This document shows positions 17,527-27,189 of a stretch of 55,703 bases of DNA, piece by piece (position 1 is the first letter of the stretch; each line of letters starts with the position of its first letter). The notes under the pieces were generated by a model, which was not told the DNA's origin, searched no databases, and was given only the letters and a program-made list of their open reading frames with translations. A program made the position numbers and the translations under genes. This DNA is from Lachnoclostridium sp. (GTDB lineage: Bacteria > Bacillota > Clostridia > Lachnospirales > Lachnospiraceae). The stretch spans positions 1-55,703 of the forward strand of contig JAMPEY010000021.1 of assembly GCA_023664665.1 (NCBI GenBank), written 5' to 3'.

Positions 17527-18324
17527 GCGTTGCCTGTGCGCCTCATACATCAACAAAGCGGCAGAAACCGCTGCGTTCAGAGACTCCACCCTTCCCTCCA
17601 TAGGAATTTTCAGACAACTGTCAGCACTGTCAGAAATTTCCTCGGTCAGGCCGCGGCTCTCGTTTCCGATAAGAAAAGCCGTGGGGCCACAGTAGGAAAA
17701 ACTATCATAACTCTGCGCTCCCAAGGGCTGTGCCGCATAAATGTGAACCTTGTTCCGCCGCAGACGCTCCACTATTTCTGACAAATCTGTCACATATGTA
17801 AAAGGAACCCTGTATACAGAACCCATGGTAGCGCGGATTGTCTTAGGATTAAAAATATCCACCGTTTTACTGCTCAAAAATACTCCTGTAATTCCGGCTC
17901 CCTCCCCCGTCCTGATAATCGTGCCGAGATTACCGGGGTCCTGAAGATTCTCAATGATCAGAAATAACGGATTGGGGCATTGTAGCAATTCTTCTATCCG
18001 ATAAACCGGCTGCTTCAATACCGTCAAAATCCCCTGTGGGGTTTGGGTATCAGACATTCTGACAAATATGTCATCTTTAACTGTTTCATATGAGGTCTCA
18101 AGCAGTTTTGCCTGCAAAGACACAAGCTGTGGGGGAGCCGGGTCACTTAAAATTTCCGCCGCCATAGTCTCGGATAAATACACCTCGCAAATCCAATCTG
18201 TAGGCGCTTCCTCAAACATTTTCATGCCCTCTGCCAGAAAAACTTTATCCTTTTTGCGCTCCTTCGCCTTATTCTGCCACTGTATGACCTGTTTTACCTT
18301 GGAATTCGCCCCGCTTGTTATCAT
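17512..18324 (-). CDS. TrmH/SpoU-family RNA 2'-O-methyltransferase
   Basis: 270 aa. An N-terminal substrate-binding domain (ITSGANSKVKQVIQW, VFLAEGMKMF) is followed by the SPOUT knot: LFLIIENLQDPGNLGTIIRT, TVDIFNPKTIRATMGSVYRVPF and FLIGNESRGLTEEI. These are the three SpoU motifs; the substrate is probably rRNA, by family. Start ATG 18324 lies 6 bp after GGAGG. The last residues (RQRTRNK) come from the tandem 18-bp repeat at 17491-17526. Confidence 0.9.
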   Translation of the reverse strand: MITSGANSKVKQVIQWQNKAKERKKDKVFLAEGMKMFEEAPTDWICEVYLSETMAAEILSDPAPPQLVSLQAKLLETSYETVKDDIFVRMSDTQTPQGILTVLKQPVYRIEELLQCPNPLFLIIENLQDPGNLGTIIRTGEGAGITGVFLSSKTVDIFNPKTIRATMGSVYRVPFTYVTDLSEIVERLRRNKVHIYAAQPLGAQSYDSFSYCGPTAFLIGNESRGLTEEISDSADSCLKIPMEGRVESLNAAVSAALLMYEAHRQRTRNK

Positions 18325-18438
18325 CCTCAGCCTCCGCACTCATAAAGTTTGTATGAGGAAAGCGGCTATGCCCTCCTGCAAGAAGTACAGCCGCCTCCTG
18401 TTATCACCGTTCGATTATGAGCCTTAAATCCTGCCCCT

Positions 18439-19413
18439 TTAAATAGCAAGCAGTTTTGACACCTCAAACTGATATTCGTCTATATTCTTTTCCATATTCA
18501 GCGCCGACTCAATATCAAAGTCCACAAATTCGCCATGCCGATAACCTATCACTCTGTTGGTTTTACCTCCCAGCATAATATCCACCGCATAGGAACCCAT
18601 AATCGATGCATAATAGCGGTCCTTTGCCGTGGGACTTCCGCCTCGCTGCATATAGCCCAGAATCGTAGCTCGGGTTTCTATGCCTGTGGCCGCCTCGATT
18701 CTGCGCGCCATGGAAATGGAATGACCGATACCTTCCGCATTGATAATCAAATGATGGGTTTTTCCTCTTTTACGGTTACTGATAATATTGTTAATAATAT
18801 TCTGTTCCTGAAAATCATATTTCTCCGGCAGCAAAATATCTTCCGCACCATTGGCAATACCGCACCACAGCGCAATATAGCCCGCATGACGCCCCATGAC
18901 CTCGATAATACTGCACCTTTCATGGGAGGAAGAGGTATCCTTTACCTTGTCGATTGCCTGCATGGCAGTATTGACCGCCGTGTCGAATCCGATGGTATAT
19001 TCCGTACAGGCGATGTCCAAATCAATGGTTCCGGGAATGCCGATAGTATTGATGCCCAATCGTGACAATGCCTGAGCGCCACGGTAAGAACCGTCTCCCC
19101 CAATCACGACAATTCCGTCAATTCCGTGCTTCTTGCAAATTTCCGCGCCTTTTTTCTGACCCTCGGGAGTTTTAAACTCCATGCTTCTTGCAGTGCCCAG
19201 AACCGTTCCGCCTCTCTGGATGATGTCAGATACATCTTTGCCCAGCATGGGTTTGATTTCTTCATTTAAAAGTCCCTGATAACCTTTCTTAATACCCTTT
19301 ACTTCCACGCCTCTGGCAATGGCAGTGCGGACAACTGCACGGATTGCGGCATTCATGCCCGGCGCATCGCCGCCGCTGGTCAAAACACCGATTGTCTTTA
19401 TCTTTTTTGCCAT
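18439..19413 (-). CDS. pfkA: 6-phosphofructokinase
   Basis: 324 aa; phosphorylates fructose-6-phosphate in glycolysis. VLTSGGDAPGMNAAIR (nucleotide loop), GGDGSYRGAQAL and MGRHAGYIALW are present. Gly in GGDGS fits an ATP-dependent rather than PPi-dependent enzyme. The catalytic loop reads PGTIDLDIACTEYTIGFDTA: both Asp are kept, but the Asn of the usual GTIDNDI is Leu and the following segment also differs, so allosteric or kinetic behaviour may differ. Start ATG 19413 has GGGAGGT 7 bp upstream. It follows dnaE by ~105 bp. Confidence 0.95.
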   Translation of the reverse strand: MAKKIKTIGVLTSGGDAPGMNAAIRAVVRTAIARGVEVKGIKKGYQGLLNEEIKPMLGKDVSDIIQRGGTVLGTARSMEFKTPEGQKKGAEICKKHGIDGIVVIGGDGSYRGAQALSRLGINTIGIPGTIDLDIACTEYTIGFDTAVNTAMQAIDKVKDTSSSHERCSIIEVMGRHAGYIALWCGIANGAEDILLPEKYDFQEQNIINNIISNRKRGKTHHLIINAEGIGHSISMARRIEAATGIETRATILGYMQRGGSPTAKDRYYASIMGSYAVDIMLGGKTNRVIGYRHGEFVDFDIESALNMEKNIDEYQFEVSKLLAI

Positions 19414-19518
19414 GATGCTACCTCCCATAATCATACCACATATGTATATTTATAAAATATTTCCTCTGATTCTTTCATTTTAATGCATTTTTTACCGCTT
19501 TTCAATAGGTTTTGCCAT

Positions 19519-22500
19519 TCATTTCAACAAAAACTTAATATTTTCCGCTCCAAAAGTTTTCTCCAATCTGGCACGGAGCATTTCATCCGCACAAACCCGC
19601 CGATTTGCCGGCAAAACCTTGATTGCCCGGGTGTTCTTTAAATAAATGACAATATCGTCATTCCCATCGGAATCCGCAATGACCCGAAACAGCTTCTGTT
19701 CCTGCTCCTCATAACTCTTGGCATCCGCAAACTGTACCCAGACTCCTCTCGGCATTTTGCTTATCGTCTGCCCTCCGGATTCCTCTGACTCTTTCGGTTT
19801 CTGCGGCACTGCTTTGACAAAGGTTTTTCTTGCATTGGAAAAAAGCTCCTCTTTGGGTTTTGCGGCAGCTTCTTCAAAGGTGGCAATCTGTTCCAAAATC
19901 AGTTTTGCATTCTTTTCCTCCTCCACGGATGCCCGCCCTTTGACAAATATTTTGGCGTCTTCCATAAGAATGCTGCCATATCGCTCATAATCCTTGGGGA
20001 ACACGATAACCTCCACATTTCCCACTAAATCTTCCAGATTTAAGAATGCCATAATTTTATCATTCTTGGTATATTTTATGGTCTTGTCCACAATCATACC
20101 ACCCACTATGACTGTAGCGTTATCCGGCACTGTCACGGTGTCGCTTTCTTCATTCAGGACAAAATCATTGGTATAAGCGGTAATGTGCTCCTGCCATAAT
20201 TCCCGCTCCGCCTCCAAAGGATGCCCGCTGATATAAATACCCAGCACCTCTTTCTCAAAGGCAAGCAGCATTTCCCTTGTGTATTCTCCCACATCCGGCA
20301 GCTTAATGTCAAATTCCGCCCGGGATTCCTCCCCCACAATGTCAAACAGCGACATCTGCCCTGCCATATTGCTTTTTCTGTCCTTGGCAGCGCTGTCCAC
20401 CATCTGCACATACACACTCATAAACTGCTTTCTGGTGCCGCCCAGACTGTCAAGCGCCCCCGCCTTGATAAAACTCTCTATTGCACGCTTATTCACATCC
20501 TTGTCCGAGGTACGGGAAATAAAATCCTTCAAGCTTAAAAAGGGACCGTGTTCTTTTCTTTCCTGCACAATGCCGTCAATCGCAGAACGCCCCACGCCTC
20601 TGATAGCCGTCAGGGCATAGCGTATACTGCCGTCCGAAACCGAAAATCCGCTCTGACCCTGATTGATATCGGGCGGGAGCAATTCAATGCCCATATTCCG
20701 GCAAGTCAGGATATATTCGGACACCTTTCTGGGGTTGTCTATCACCGAAGTCAAAAGAGCCGCCATAAATTCCACGGGATAATAATACTTTAACCATGCA
20801 GTCTGATAAGCAACCACCGCATAACATGCCGCATGGGATTTATTGAAAGCATATTTTGCAAAATCCATCATGTCCTCATAAATCTGCCCCGCAACCTGTT
20901 CGCTGATGCCGTTGGCAATACAGCCCGGCACCCCTTCTTCCTCGTTTCCATAGATGAAATTGGCACGCTCTTTTTCCATGACGGACTGCTTCTTTTTACT
21001 CATGGCACGGCGCACCAAATCGCTTCTGCCTAAAGTATAACCCCCCAAGTCACGCACAATCTGCATCACCTGTTCCTGATACACGATACAGCCATAGGTC
21101 GGGGATAAAATAGGCTCCAGCTGCGGGCAGAGATAGCTGACCTCCCCATGCCGGTTCTTGCCTTCGATATATTTGGGAATAAAGTCCATGGGACCCGGCC
21201 GATACAGGGAAATCCCCGCAATGATATCCTCCAGATTCTGAGGCTTCAACTCTTTCATGAAGCTCTTCATTCCGCCGCTCTCTAACTGAAATATTCCGTC
21301 CGTCCTGCCGGTTCCGATGGAAGCAAGCACTGCCGGATCATTATAATCAATCTGCCCCATATCAATCGGCTCCGCGGTACGCTCCGCAATAAAATTCACC
21401 GCATCGTGAATGACCGTGAGGGTTCTCAGTCCCAGAAAGTCCATTTTCAAAAGTCCCAATTCTTCCAGCGTAGTCATGGTAAACTGGGTGGTAATGGAAC
21501 CGTCGGAACCTCTGGACAAAGGTACAAACTCATCTGCCGCTTTCGGACAGATAACCACCCCCGCCGCATGCATGGAAGTGTGCCTTGGCAGTCCTTCCAG
21601 CCTTTTACACATATTAATCAGGTAAGTAACCTGCTCATCTTCCTGATAAAGCTTACGGAGCTCCGGATTCATTTCCAGCGCCCGGTCCAATGTGATGTTT
21701 AACTCCCTCGGCACCAATTTGGCGATGGAATCCGCCAAAGCGTAGGGTAAATCCATGACCCGCGCCACATCCCGGATAACACCCCTTGCCGCCAGTGTTC
21801 CGAAGGTGACAATCTGCACCACTTTCTCCGCTCCGTACTTGCGGCTCACATAATCAATGACTTCCTGCCTTCTTTCAAAACAGAAATCAATATCGATATC
21901 CGGCATGGACACACGCTCCGGATTTAAAAACCTCTCAAAAAGCAGATTATACCGGATGGGGTCAATATCGGTAATTTTCAGACAATAAGACACAATGCTT
22001 CCCGCCGCGGAGCCTCTACCCGGTCCCACGGGAATATTATTTTCGCGGGCATAATTAATAAAATCCCACACAATCAGAAAATAATCCACATATCCCATCT
22101 TGCGGATAACATCCAATTCATAAGTAAGCCTCTCGCCCAAAGTCCTGCCTGTATCCCCCGCGGGCAGATTCTCATCACCGTAACGCTCTGAAAGCCCTTG
22201 CCTGCAAAGATAATTCAGGTAACTCCAAGAGTCATACCCCTCCGGCACCTTATATTCCGGCAGCTTGGTCACGCCAAACTCAATTTCCACATTACAGCGG
22301 TCGGCAATACGCTGGGTATTTTCCACTGCCTCCCACGCATAGGGAAACAGCGTTTTCATCTCCTCCTCGCTCTTTACATAATATTGACCGCCTTCATACC
22401 GCATACGGTTCTCATCCGACAGCTTCTTTGCCGTCTGAAGGCAGAGCAGAATATCATGGGAATCCGCATCCTCGGGATAAGTATAATGCACATCATTGGT

Positions 22501-23109
22501 GGCAACCAAGGGAATGTCTAACTCCCTGCTCATTTTCATGAGCTCCATATTGACCTGTTTCTGCTGCGGGATGCCATGGTCCTGCAATTCCAGAAAGTAA
22601 TTGCCTTTTCCAAAGCAGGCCTCATACTTTAAAGCCGCCTTTCTTGCCTCCTCATTCTGTCCCATGACAATATATCTTTGCACCTCGCCTGCAAGACAGG
22701 CGGACAGCGCAATGATTCCCTCATGAAACTGAGTCAAAATCTCCATATCCACTCTGGGTTTATAATAGTATCCTTCCGTAAATCCCCTGCTGACAATTTT
22801 CATCAGATTGGCATAGCCCTGATTATTTTCCGCCAACAGCACCAGATGATAGTAACGGTCTTCTCCGCTGACCGCTTCCTTATCAAAACGCGAATTGGGC
22901 GCCACATAAACCTCGCAGCCCAGAATAGGTTTAATCCCTTCGGCTCTGGCCGCACGATAAAAATCAATGACCCCATACATAACGCCATGGTCTGTGATGG
23001 CGGCGCTGTCCATCCCCAATTCCTTCACCCGCGCCACATATTCTTTTATTTTATTGGAACCGTCCAAAAGCGAATATTCCGTATGTACATGAAGATGTGC
23101 AAATGCCAT
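19519..23109 (-). CDS. dnaE: DNA polymerase III alpha subunit, DnaE type
   Basis: 1196 aa. The N-terminal PHP domain (MAFAHLHVHTEYSLLDGSNK, AITDHGVMYG) is followed by the C-family polymerase core: GRGSAAGSIVSYCL, then PDIDIDFCFERR (~402-412) carrying two catalytic Asp. Later come the helix-hairpin-helix region (ALTAIRGVGRSAIDGI) and the OB fold (VIVGGMIVDKTIKYTKNDK). Start ATG 23109 is 7 bp after AAAGGAGC; the open frame upstream to 23331 is only the translated repeat element. In Gram-positives DnaE works with PolC. Confidence 0.96.
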   Translation of the reverse strand: MAFAHLHVHTEYSLLDGSNKIKEYVARVKELGMDSAAITDHGVMYGVIDFYRAARAEGIKPILGCEVYVAPNSRFDKEAVSGEDRYYHLVLLAENNQGYANLMKIVSRGFTEGYYYKPRVDMEILTQFHEGIIALSACLAGEVQRYIVMGQNEEARKAALKYEACFGKGNYFLELQDHGIPQQKQVNMELMKMSRELDIPLVATNDVHYTYPEDADSHDILLCLQTAKKLSDENRMRYEGGQYYVKSEEEMKTLFPYAWEAVENTQRIADRCNVEIEFGVTKLPEYKVPEGYDSWSYLNYLCRQGLSERYGDENLPAGDTGRTLGERLTYELDVIRKMGYVDYFLIVWDFINYARENNIPVGPGRGSAAGSIVSYCLKITDIDPIRYNLLFERFLNPERVSMPDIDIDFCFERRQEVIDYVSRKYGAEKVVQIVTFGTLAARGVIRDVARVMDLPYALADSIAKLVPRELNITLDRALEMNPELRKLYQEDEQVTYLINMCKRLEGLPRHTSMHAAGVVICPKAADEFVPLSRGSDGSITTQFTMTTLEELGLLKMDFLGLRTLTVIHDAVNFIAERTAEPIDMGQIDYNDPAVLASIGTGRTDGIFQLESGGMKSFMKELKPQNLEDIIAGISLYRPGPMDFIPKYIEGKNRHGEVSYLCPQLEPILSPTYGCIVYQEQVMQIVRDLGGYTLGRSDLVRRAMSKKKQSVMEKERANFIYGNEEEGVPGCIANGISEQVAGQIYEDMMDFAKYAFNKSHAACYAVVAYQTAWLKYYYPVEFMAALLTSVIDNPRKVSEYILTCRNMGIELLPPDINQGQSGFSVSDGSIRYALTAIRGVGRSAIDGIVQERKEHGPFLSLKDFISRTSDKDVNKRAIESFIKAGALDSLGGTRKQFMSVYVQMVDSAAKDRKSNMAGQMSLFDIVGEESRAEFDIKLPDVGEYTREMLLAFEKEVLGIYISGHPLEAERELWQEHITAYTNDFVLNEESDTVTVPDNATVIVGGMIVDKTIKYTKNDKIMAFLNLEDLVGNVEVIVFPKDYERYGSILMEDAKIFVKGRASVEEEKNAKLILEQIATFEEAAAKPKEELFSNARKTFVKAVPQKPKESEESGGQTISKMPRGVWVQFADAKSYEEQEQKLFRVIADSDGNDDIVIYLKNTRAIKVLPANRRVCADEMLRARLEKTFGAENIKFLLK

Positions 23110-23145
23110 GGGGAATGCTCCTTTTCTATTGATAAATATAGTGAT

Positions 23146-23299
23146 AGCAAAATCATTATACCATGTGCGCAGAAAATCAAGCGGCTGCGCAGCAGACATT
23201 TGATTTTCAAGCCATGGATTCCGGTGTAATGCGCCGCACAGCGGCGACAAGGCAGCGCAAGCTGACTTGAATTTTGCGCCAGCAAAATCATTATACCAT
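23146..23299. repeat. Structured ~154-bp repeat element bounded by 19-bp direct repeats
   Basis: AGCAAAATCATTATACCAT occurs at 23146-23164 and again at 23281-23299. Between them lie a hairpin GAAAATCAA/TTGATTTTC (23172-23180/23200-23208) and a tight CGCCGC/GCGGCG hairpin near 23233-23247. On the minus strand each direct repeat reads TGGTATAAT, an extended -10 box, so one or both may promote dnaE. The translated element resembles short spurious ORFs I recall from several Lachnospiraceae genomes, which suggests a dispersed repeat family. Confidence 0.6.
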
Positions 23300-23361
23300 A
23301 GATGCCAAAGAGATGTTATAATAAATTTCAAATAGGCAAATGAATCATGGAAAGGTTACAA

Positions 23362-24717
23362 ATGAGATATTTTTCGAGAATACGCTGCATGGTCTGTGTA
23401 CTGTTAATGATGAATATACTGCTCCTTGAGCGCCTGATATCGGGCTATGTCAATATCCTGTTGCGGCTGGCTTTGGCTTTCTTTATCGTTGTCGCATATA
23501 TCCTGACACAGATTTTCCCCTGTCAGGAAAAGCATATGGCACTGCGGGTCCAAATACTTTCCGGCGGCTATGAACTGATCCGCTCCGCCCTGCCCGCTTT
23601 CTTTTTGGAAATCATGGGATATTTTATCTGCCTGTCTTTGTGGGGTGAGCTTATTTTCTCAGACCGTTCCCTCCTACTGCTTGCCCTGACAAACGGACTC
23701 GTTGCATGGTTTACACTGTTGATTCATTATCTCAACGGATTCTGGCGCACCTGTGTTACCTCTTCACAACTCGGCGCCGGGCTTCGGGTGTTAATGTTCT
23801 TTTTCTGGTGGATTGTACCCGTCAATCTGATTCTGTTTGTCAAATGGTGCTCTACGGTACGCAGGGAATTATATTATGAGAGAAACCGCTATCTTTTGGA
23901 TTCCACCCGCGCGGAAAATGCCGTCTGTCAGACCCGTTATCCCGTAGTGATGGTACATGGCATCTTTTTCAGGGACTGGCAGTTTTTAAACTATTGGGGA
24001 CGAGTGCCCCAAGCCTTAAAAAAGAACGGCGCCGTGGTCTATTATGGCAGCCAGCAGTCCTCCTTGAGCATAGCAGACAGCGCTGCGGAAGTAAAAGCAG
24101 AAATTGAGCGGGTACTCCGGGAAACCGGCGCCGAAAAGGTCAATGTGGTGGCACATTCCAAAGGCGGGCTGGATACCCGGTACGCCATAAGCAAACTCGG
24201 CATGGCGGATAAAATCGCTTCCCTGACCACTATCAATACGCCGCACAGAGGATGCCAGTTTGTGGATGCCCTGTTGGGCAGCCTGCCCGATTGGCTGATA
24301 CAGTTTACAGCCAACCATTATAATACCCTGTTTCACAGGCTGGGAGATGACGCTCCGGACTTTCTGGCGGGTGTCAAAGACCTGACTGCCGGCGCCTGTG
24401 CCGCTTTTAACGAAAATGTGCCGGACAGTCCCAAGGTTTACTATCAAAGTTCCATGTCTAAAATGCACTCTGCAAAAAGCGCCGGATTTCCCTTAAATCT
24501 GGGATATTTATTAGTAAAAAAATACGAAGGAGAAAATGACGGTCTTGTCAGTATCTCCTCCGCTGTTTACGGACATTATCTCGGTCTTGTATCCGCCGGC
24601 AAAAGAGGCATCTCCCATGGCGACATGATTGACCTGACCCACCAAAACATTCCGGGTTTTGATGTGGCGGAATTTTATGTACAGATATTCGCAGGTCTTA
24701 AGGAGAAGGGCTTTTAA
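23362..24717 (+). CDS. Membrane-anchored alpha/beta hydrolase (lipase/esterase-like)
   Basis: 451 aa. The N-terminal ~175 residues hold four to five hydrophobic helices. The C-terminal domain is an alpha/beta hydrolase: YPVVMVHGIFFRD (oxyanion strand), VVYYGSQQSS, then VNVVAHSKGGLDTRY with the nucleophile Ser in A-H-S-K-G, INTPHRG after it, and a His near SHGDMIDLTHQN. It resembles bacterial triacylglycerol-lipase-like enzymes. I start at ATG 23362, 6 bp after GGAAAGG; ATG 23347 lacks a site. It is the only plus-strand gene for ~34 kb. The 3' end overlaps the MATE gene by 20 bp, convergently. Confidence 0.82.
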   Translation: MRYFSRIRCMVCVLLMMNILLLERLISGYVNILLRLALAFFIVVAYILTQIFPCQEKHMALRVQILSGGYELIRSALPAFFLEIMGYFICLSLWGELIFSDRSLLLLALTNGLVAWFTLLIHYLNGFWRTCVTSSQLGAGLRVLMFFFWWIVPVNLILFVKWCSTVRRELYYERNRYLLDSTRAENAVCQTRYPVVMVHGIFFRDWQFLNYWGRVPQALKKNGAVVYYGSQQSSLSIADSAAEVKAEIERVLRETGAEKVNVVAHSKGGLDTRYAISKLGMADKIASLTTINTPHRGCQFVDALLGSLPDWLIQFTANHYNTLFHRLGDDAPDFLAGVKDLTAGACAAFNENVPDSPKVYYQSSMSKMHSAKSAGFPLNLGYLLVKKYEGENDGLVSISSAVYGHYLGLVSAGKRGISHGDMIDLTHQNIPGFDVAEFYVQIFAGLKEKGF

Positions 24718-26059
24718 ATTTGTTAAAATATTTTTTATCAGTAAAAGCGAATAACACCGCTGCCAGCGCCGCTGCCAGATAATCCGTAACGGGCTGCGCC
24801 ATTGCCACCATTCTGGCAGAATCGAAAATCCTGCTGAAAATCGCAAGTATGGGAATATACAAAAGTCCCTGTCTGCTGATGGACAGAATCAATGAAGGCA
24901 ACGCAGCTCCCGTAGATTGAATGGCATTCACAAACACAAACAAAATGCCCAAAATCGGTCCCGACAAAATATAGGTTCTCGAGAAAGACATTCCAAATTC
25001 AAAAGCATCCGCATTATCCAGAAACGCCGTCACCAGAGGACCCGCAAACACATAGCATATCACCGTCATAACAAGGCTTAATCCAAATGCCAGAAGAAGT
25101 GAAAATTTCAATACCTCCACATAGCGCTTTTTATTTCCGGCCCCGTAACAATAGCCCAATAAAGGCTGAATCCCACTGCCCAATCCTATCAACAACATCA
25201 CTACAATCATATTTACCTTCATGGCAACGCCGAGCCCGGCAACCGCCATATCCCCATATCTTGTCATGACATTATTGATTAGGATATTGGACACGCTCAT
25301 CAAAATACTATTTAAAGAAGCAGGGATTCCAATAGCGCAGACCCCCGACGCAATCTGGTTCCCCACACGATAATCCTTTATGTGAATGGACAGCATGGTA
25401 TTTTTTGAGAGTAAATGTCTCAGGTAAAAAACCGCCGAGGCAATATTTCCCAGCACAGTAGCGACCGCTGCTCCCGCCACATTCCAATGCAGTCCCAGAA
25501 TCATCACCGGATCCAGTACAATATTTACCATATTTCCGATAATCATGCCTGCCATAGCGGTTTTCGCCTTTCCTTCAGACCGTATCACATTACTGAAAGT
25601 ATTGCTGACTATCAGAAAGGGAATGCCCACTGCCACAATATTCAGATACTGTGAGGCATATTCCATGGTATCCTTACTTGCTCCCACCAGACTACAGATG
25701 GGCTTCACAAAAATCCAGATAAATATCATTGCAAAAATGCCGATGGTAAGACCTGTCCAAAAACAAAAGGCGGATGTATTTTTTGCCTTTTCTTCTTTTC
25801 CCTCCCCCAACATACGGGAAATCAGGGAAGTTCCGCCGATTCCGAACAACATGCCCACTGCCATAAAAATCAAAAACACAGGCGTTGCAATGGAAACAGC
25901 TGCCACCATATAGGCATTCTTGGTCTGCCCGATAAAAAAGGTATCCGCCAGATTATATAAAAGCACCATAATCATACTGATGATAGAAGGTATAATATTG
26001 CTGATCACAGCTTTGGGTACAGGTGCATTGGCAAAGAGCTCTGTCGTCTTATCCTTCAT
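24698..26059 (-). CDS. MATE-family efflux transporter
   Basis: 453 aa with about 12 hydrophobic helices in two repeats, the MATE layout. Features include VISNIIPSIISMIMVLLYN, LADTFFIGQ, GGTSLISRMLGEGK and GSGIQPLLGYCYGAGNKKR. It exports drugs or metabolites using a Na+ or H+ gradient (family knowledge); substrate unknown. Start ATG 26059 follows GGAGG with 5 bp spacing. Its last six codons overlap the convergent lipase-like gene end. Confidence 0.93.
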   Translation of the reverse strand: MKDKTTELFANAPVPKAVISNIIPSIISMIMVLLYNLADTFFIGQTKNAYMVAAVSIATPVFLIFMAVGMLFGIGGTSLISRMLGEGKEEKAKNTSAFCFWTGLTIGIFAMIFIWIFVKPICSLVGASKDTMEYASQYLNIVAVGIPFLIVSNTFSNVIRSEGKAKTAMAGMIIGNMVNIVLDPVMILGLHWNVAGAAVATVLGNIASAVFYLRHLLSKNTMLSIHIKDYRVGNQIASGVCAIGIPASLNSILMSVSNILINNVMTRYGDMAVAGLGVAMKVNMIVVMLLIGLGSGIQPLLGYCYGAGNKKRYVEVLKFSLLLAFGLSLVMTVICYVFAGPLVTAFLDNADAFEFGMSFSRTYILSGPILGILFVFVNAIQSTGAALPSLILSISRQGLLYIPILAIFSRIFDSARMVAMAQPVTDYLAAALAAVLFAFTDKKYFNKFKSPSP

Positions 26060-26172
26060 GTTAACCTCCATTCCGCCGCCGGCGGCATACAGAAAGTGCC
26101 AAAAGACGCCCCTTACAGGCAAAATCCTTCTGACACTGATTTAAGACAAATTCTTACAGAAACCGCTACTTC

Positions 26173-27189
26173 TTAATATTTCATATGATTTACATTGGTG
26201 ATAGCATCATTCACAATGTCAAATTGGCATATATATGCATTACCTGATCCTTCTATCACGGGAGTATAAAAATGCCCGTCTTCTCCCTGCGTGATATAAT
26301 ATGGAATTCCGTCCAATTCCTCAAACATCGAGCCGATATTTTCATAATTACCGTTTCCGAATCCCTCAAGCGTTTTCGATCTGGCAATCATCGCCACCGC
26401 CTGCTCGTTAGCGGGATTCGCAGATGTTACAAGATAGTAATAATTCTGTATTTGCATTACCTGAACCGTTTCGCTTAACTCAGCCGCCACCGAATACGCC
26501 GCCGTCACCTTGAAATTACTCTTATTCACGGCATATATCGCACTTGTGCCCACACAGGGGAAATAAATCGTGTTATTCTGTATTGTAAAGGAGCGGGTAT
26601 AATGCCCTTCAAGCTCCTTAATGGTCTTGGTCTGCTTTAAAATAAGATTAAGCCCCTTGTCCGATCTCTTATATATATACATGGTTCCGGTCATGGAACT
26701 CCATACATAAAATTGTTTCGTAGCCTTGTCATAAACAACATAATGCGGACGAACACCTACATTTTCAATGCTTTCAACCAACTGGTATCCTACTTCCGTC
26801 TTGGTATATGTAACAATCCTGTTGTTGTCCGTATCCACCACAAGATAAATCGTGCCGTCGCTGGCTATGGCATGGGGACGGTTGAGATCCCTGCCCACAG
26901 TTTTCCATCCTTCGGGAGCATTATTTACATTATTGGTATGTAGCATCTGGTTGTTATAAGCATCCGCAATATAAAATTCCCCGCCAAACTGATATACCTG
27001 TGTCGGCACAAAAAATCTCTGACCGTAAGCATTTTCCGCATCATAGGCATACACCTCGCCCGGTTTCGATTTCACCGCCACGGCTGCCTCATCTTCATCC
27101 GCACGAACAGACACTGCACATTGCAGCGAAAGCATTCCCGCAAGCGCAAAACACAAAATACCTTTAAAATAATTTTTCCTTTTCAACAC
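26173..27189 (-). CDS. Secreted beta-propeller-like protein
   Basis: 338 aa. A signal peptide (KGILCFALAGMLSLQC, cleavage near SVRADED) is followed by repeated strands with a YIADAYNNQM, LVVDTDNNRIVTY, VVYDKATKQFYVWS pattern, suggesting an NHL-like or six-bladed propeller. GTG start at 27189, 9 bp after GGAGGG; its G is shared with the stop (TAGTG) of the metallophosphoesterase gene. It is the last gene of a three-gene envelope operon. Function not recognised; such folds often bind ligands or sugars. Confidence 0.75.
   Translation of the reverse strand: MLKRKNYFKGILCFALAGMLSLQCAVSVRADEDEAAVAVKSKPGEVYAYDAENAYGQRFFVPTQVYQFGGEFYIADAYNNQMLHTNNVNNAPEGWKTVGRDLNRPHAIASDGTIYLVVDTDNNRIVTYTKTEVGYQLVESIENVGVRPHYVVYDKATKQFYVWSSMTGTMYIYKRSDKGLNLILKQTKTIKELEGHYTRSFTIQNNTIYFPCVGTSAIYAVNKSNFKVTAAYSVAAELSETVQVMQIQNYYYLVTSANPANEQAVAMIARSKTLEGFGNGNYENIGSMFEELDGIPYYITQGEDGHFYTPVIEGSGNAYICQFDIVNDAITNVNHMKY

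Noticed and set aside
23110..23331. N-terminal extension of dnaE
   Set aside because: The PHP domain starts right at ATG 23109, which has a ribosome site. The extension is the translated repeat element.
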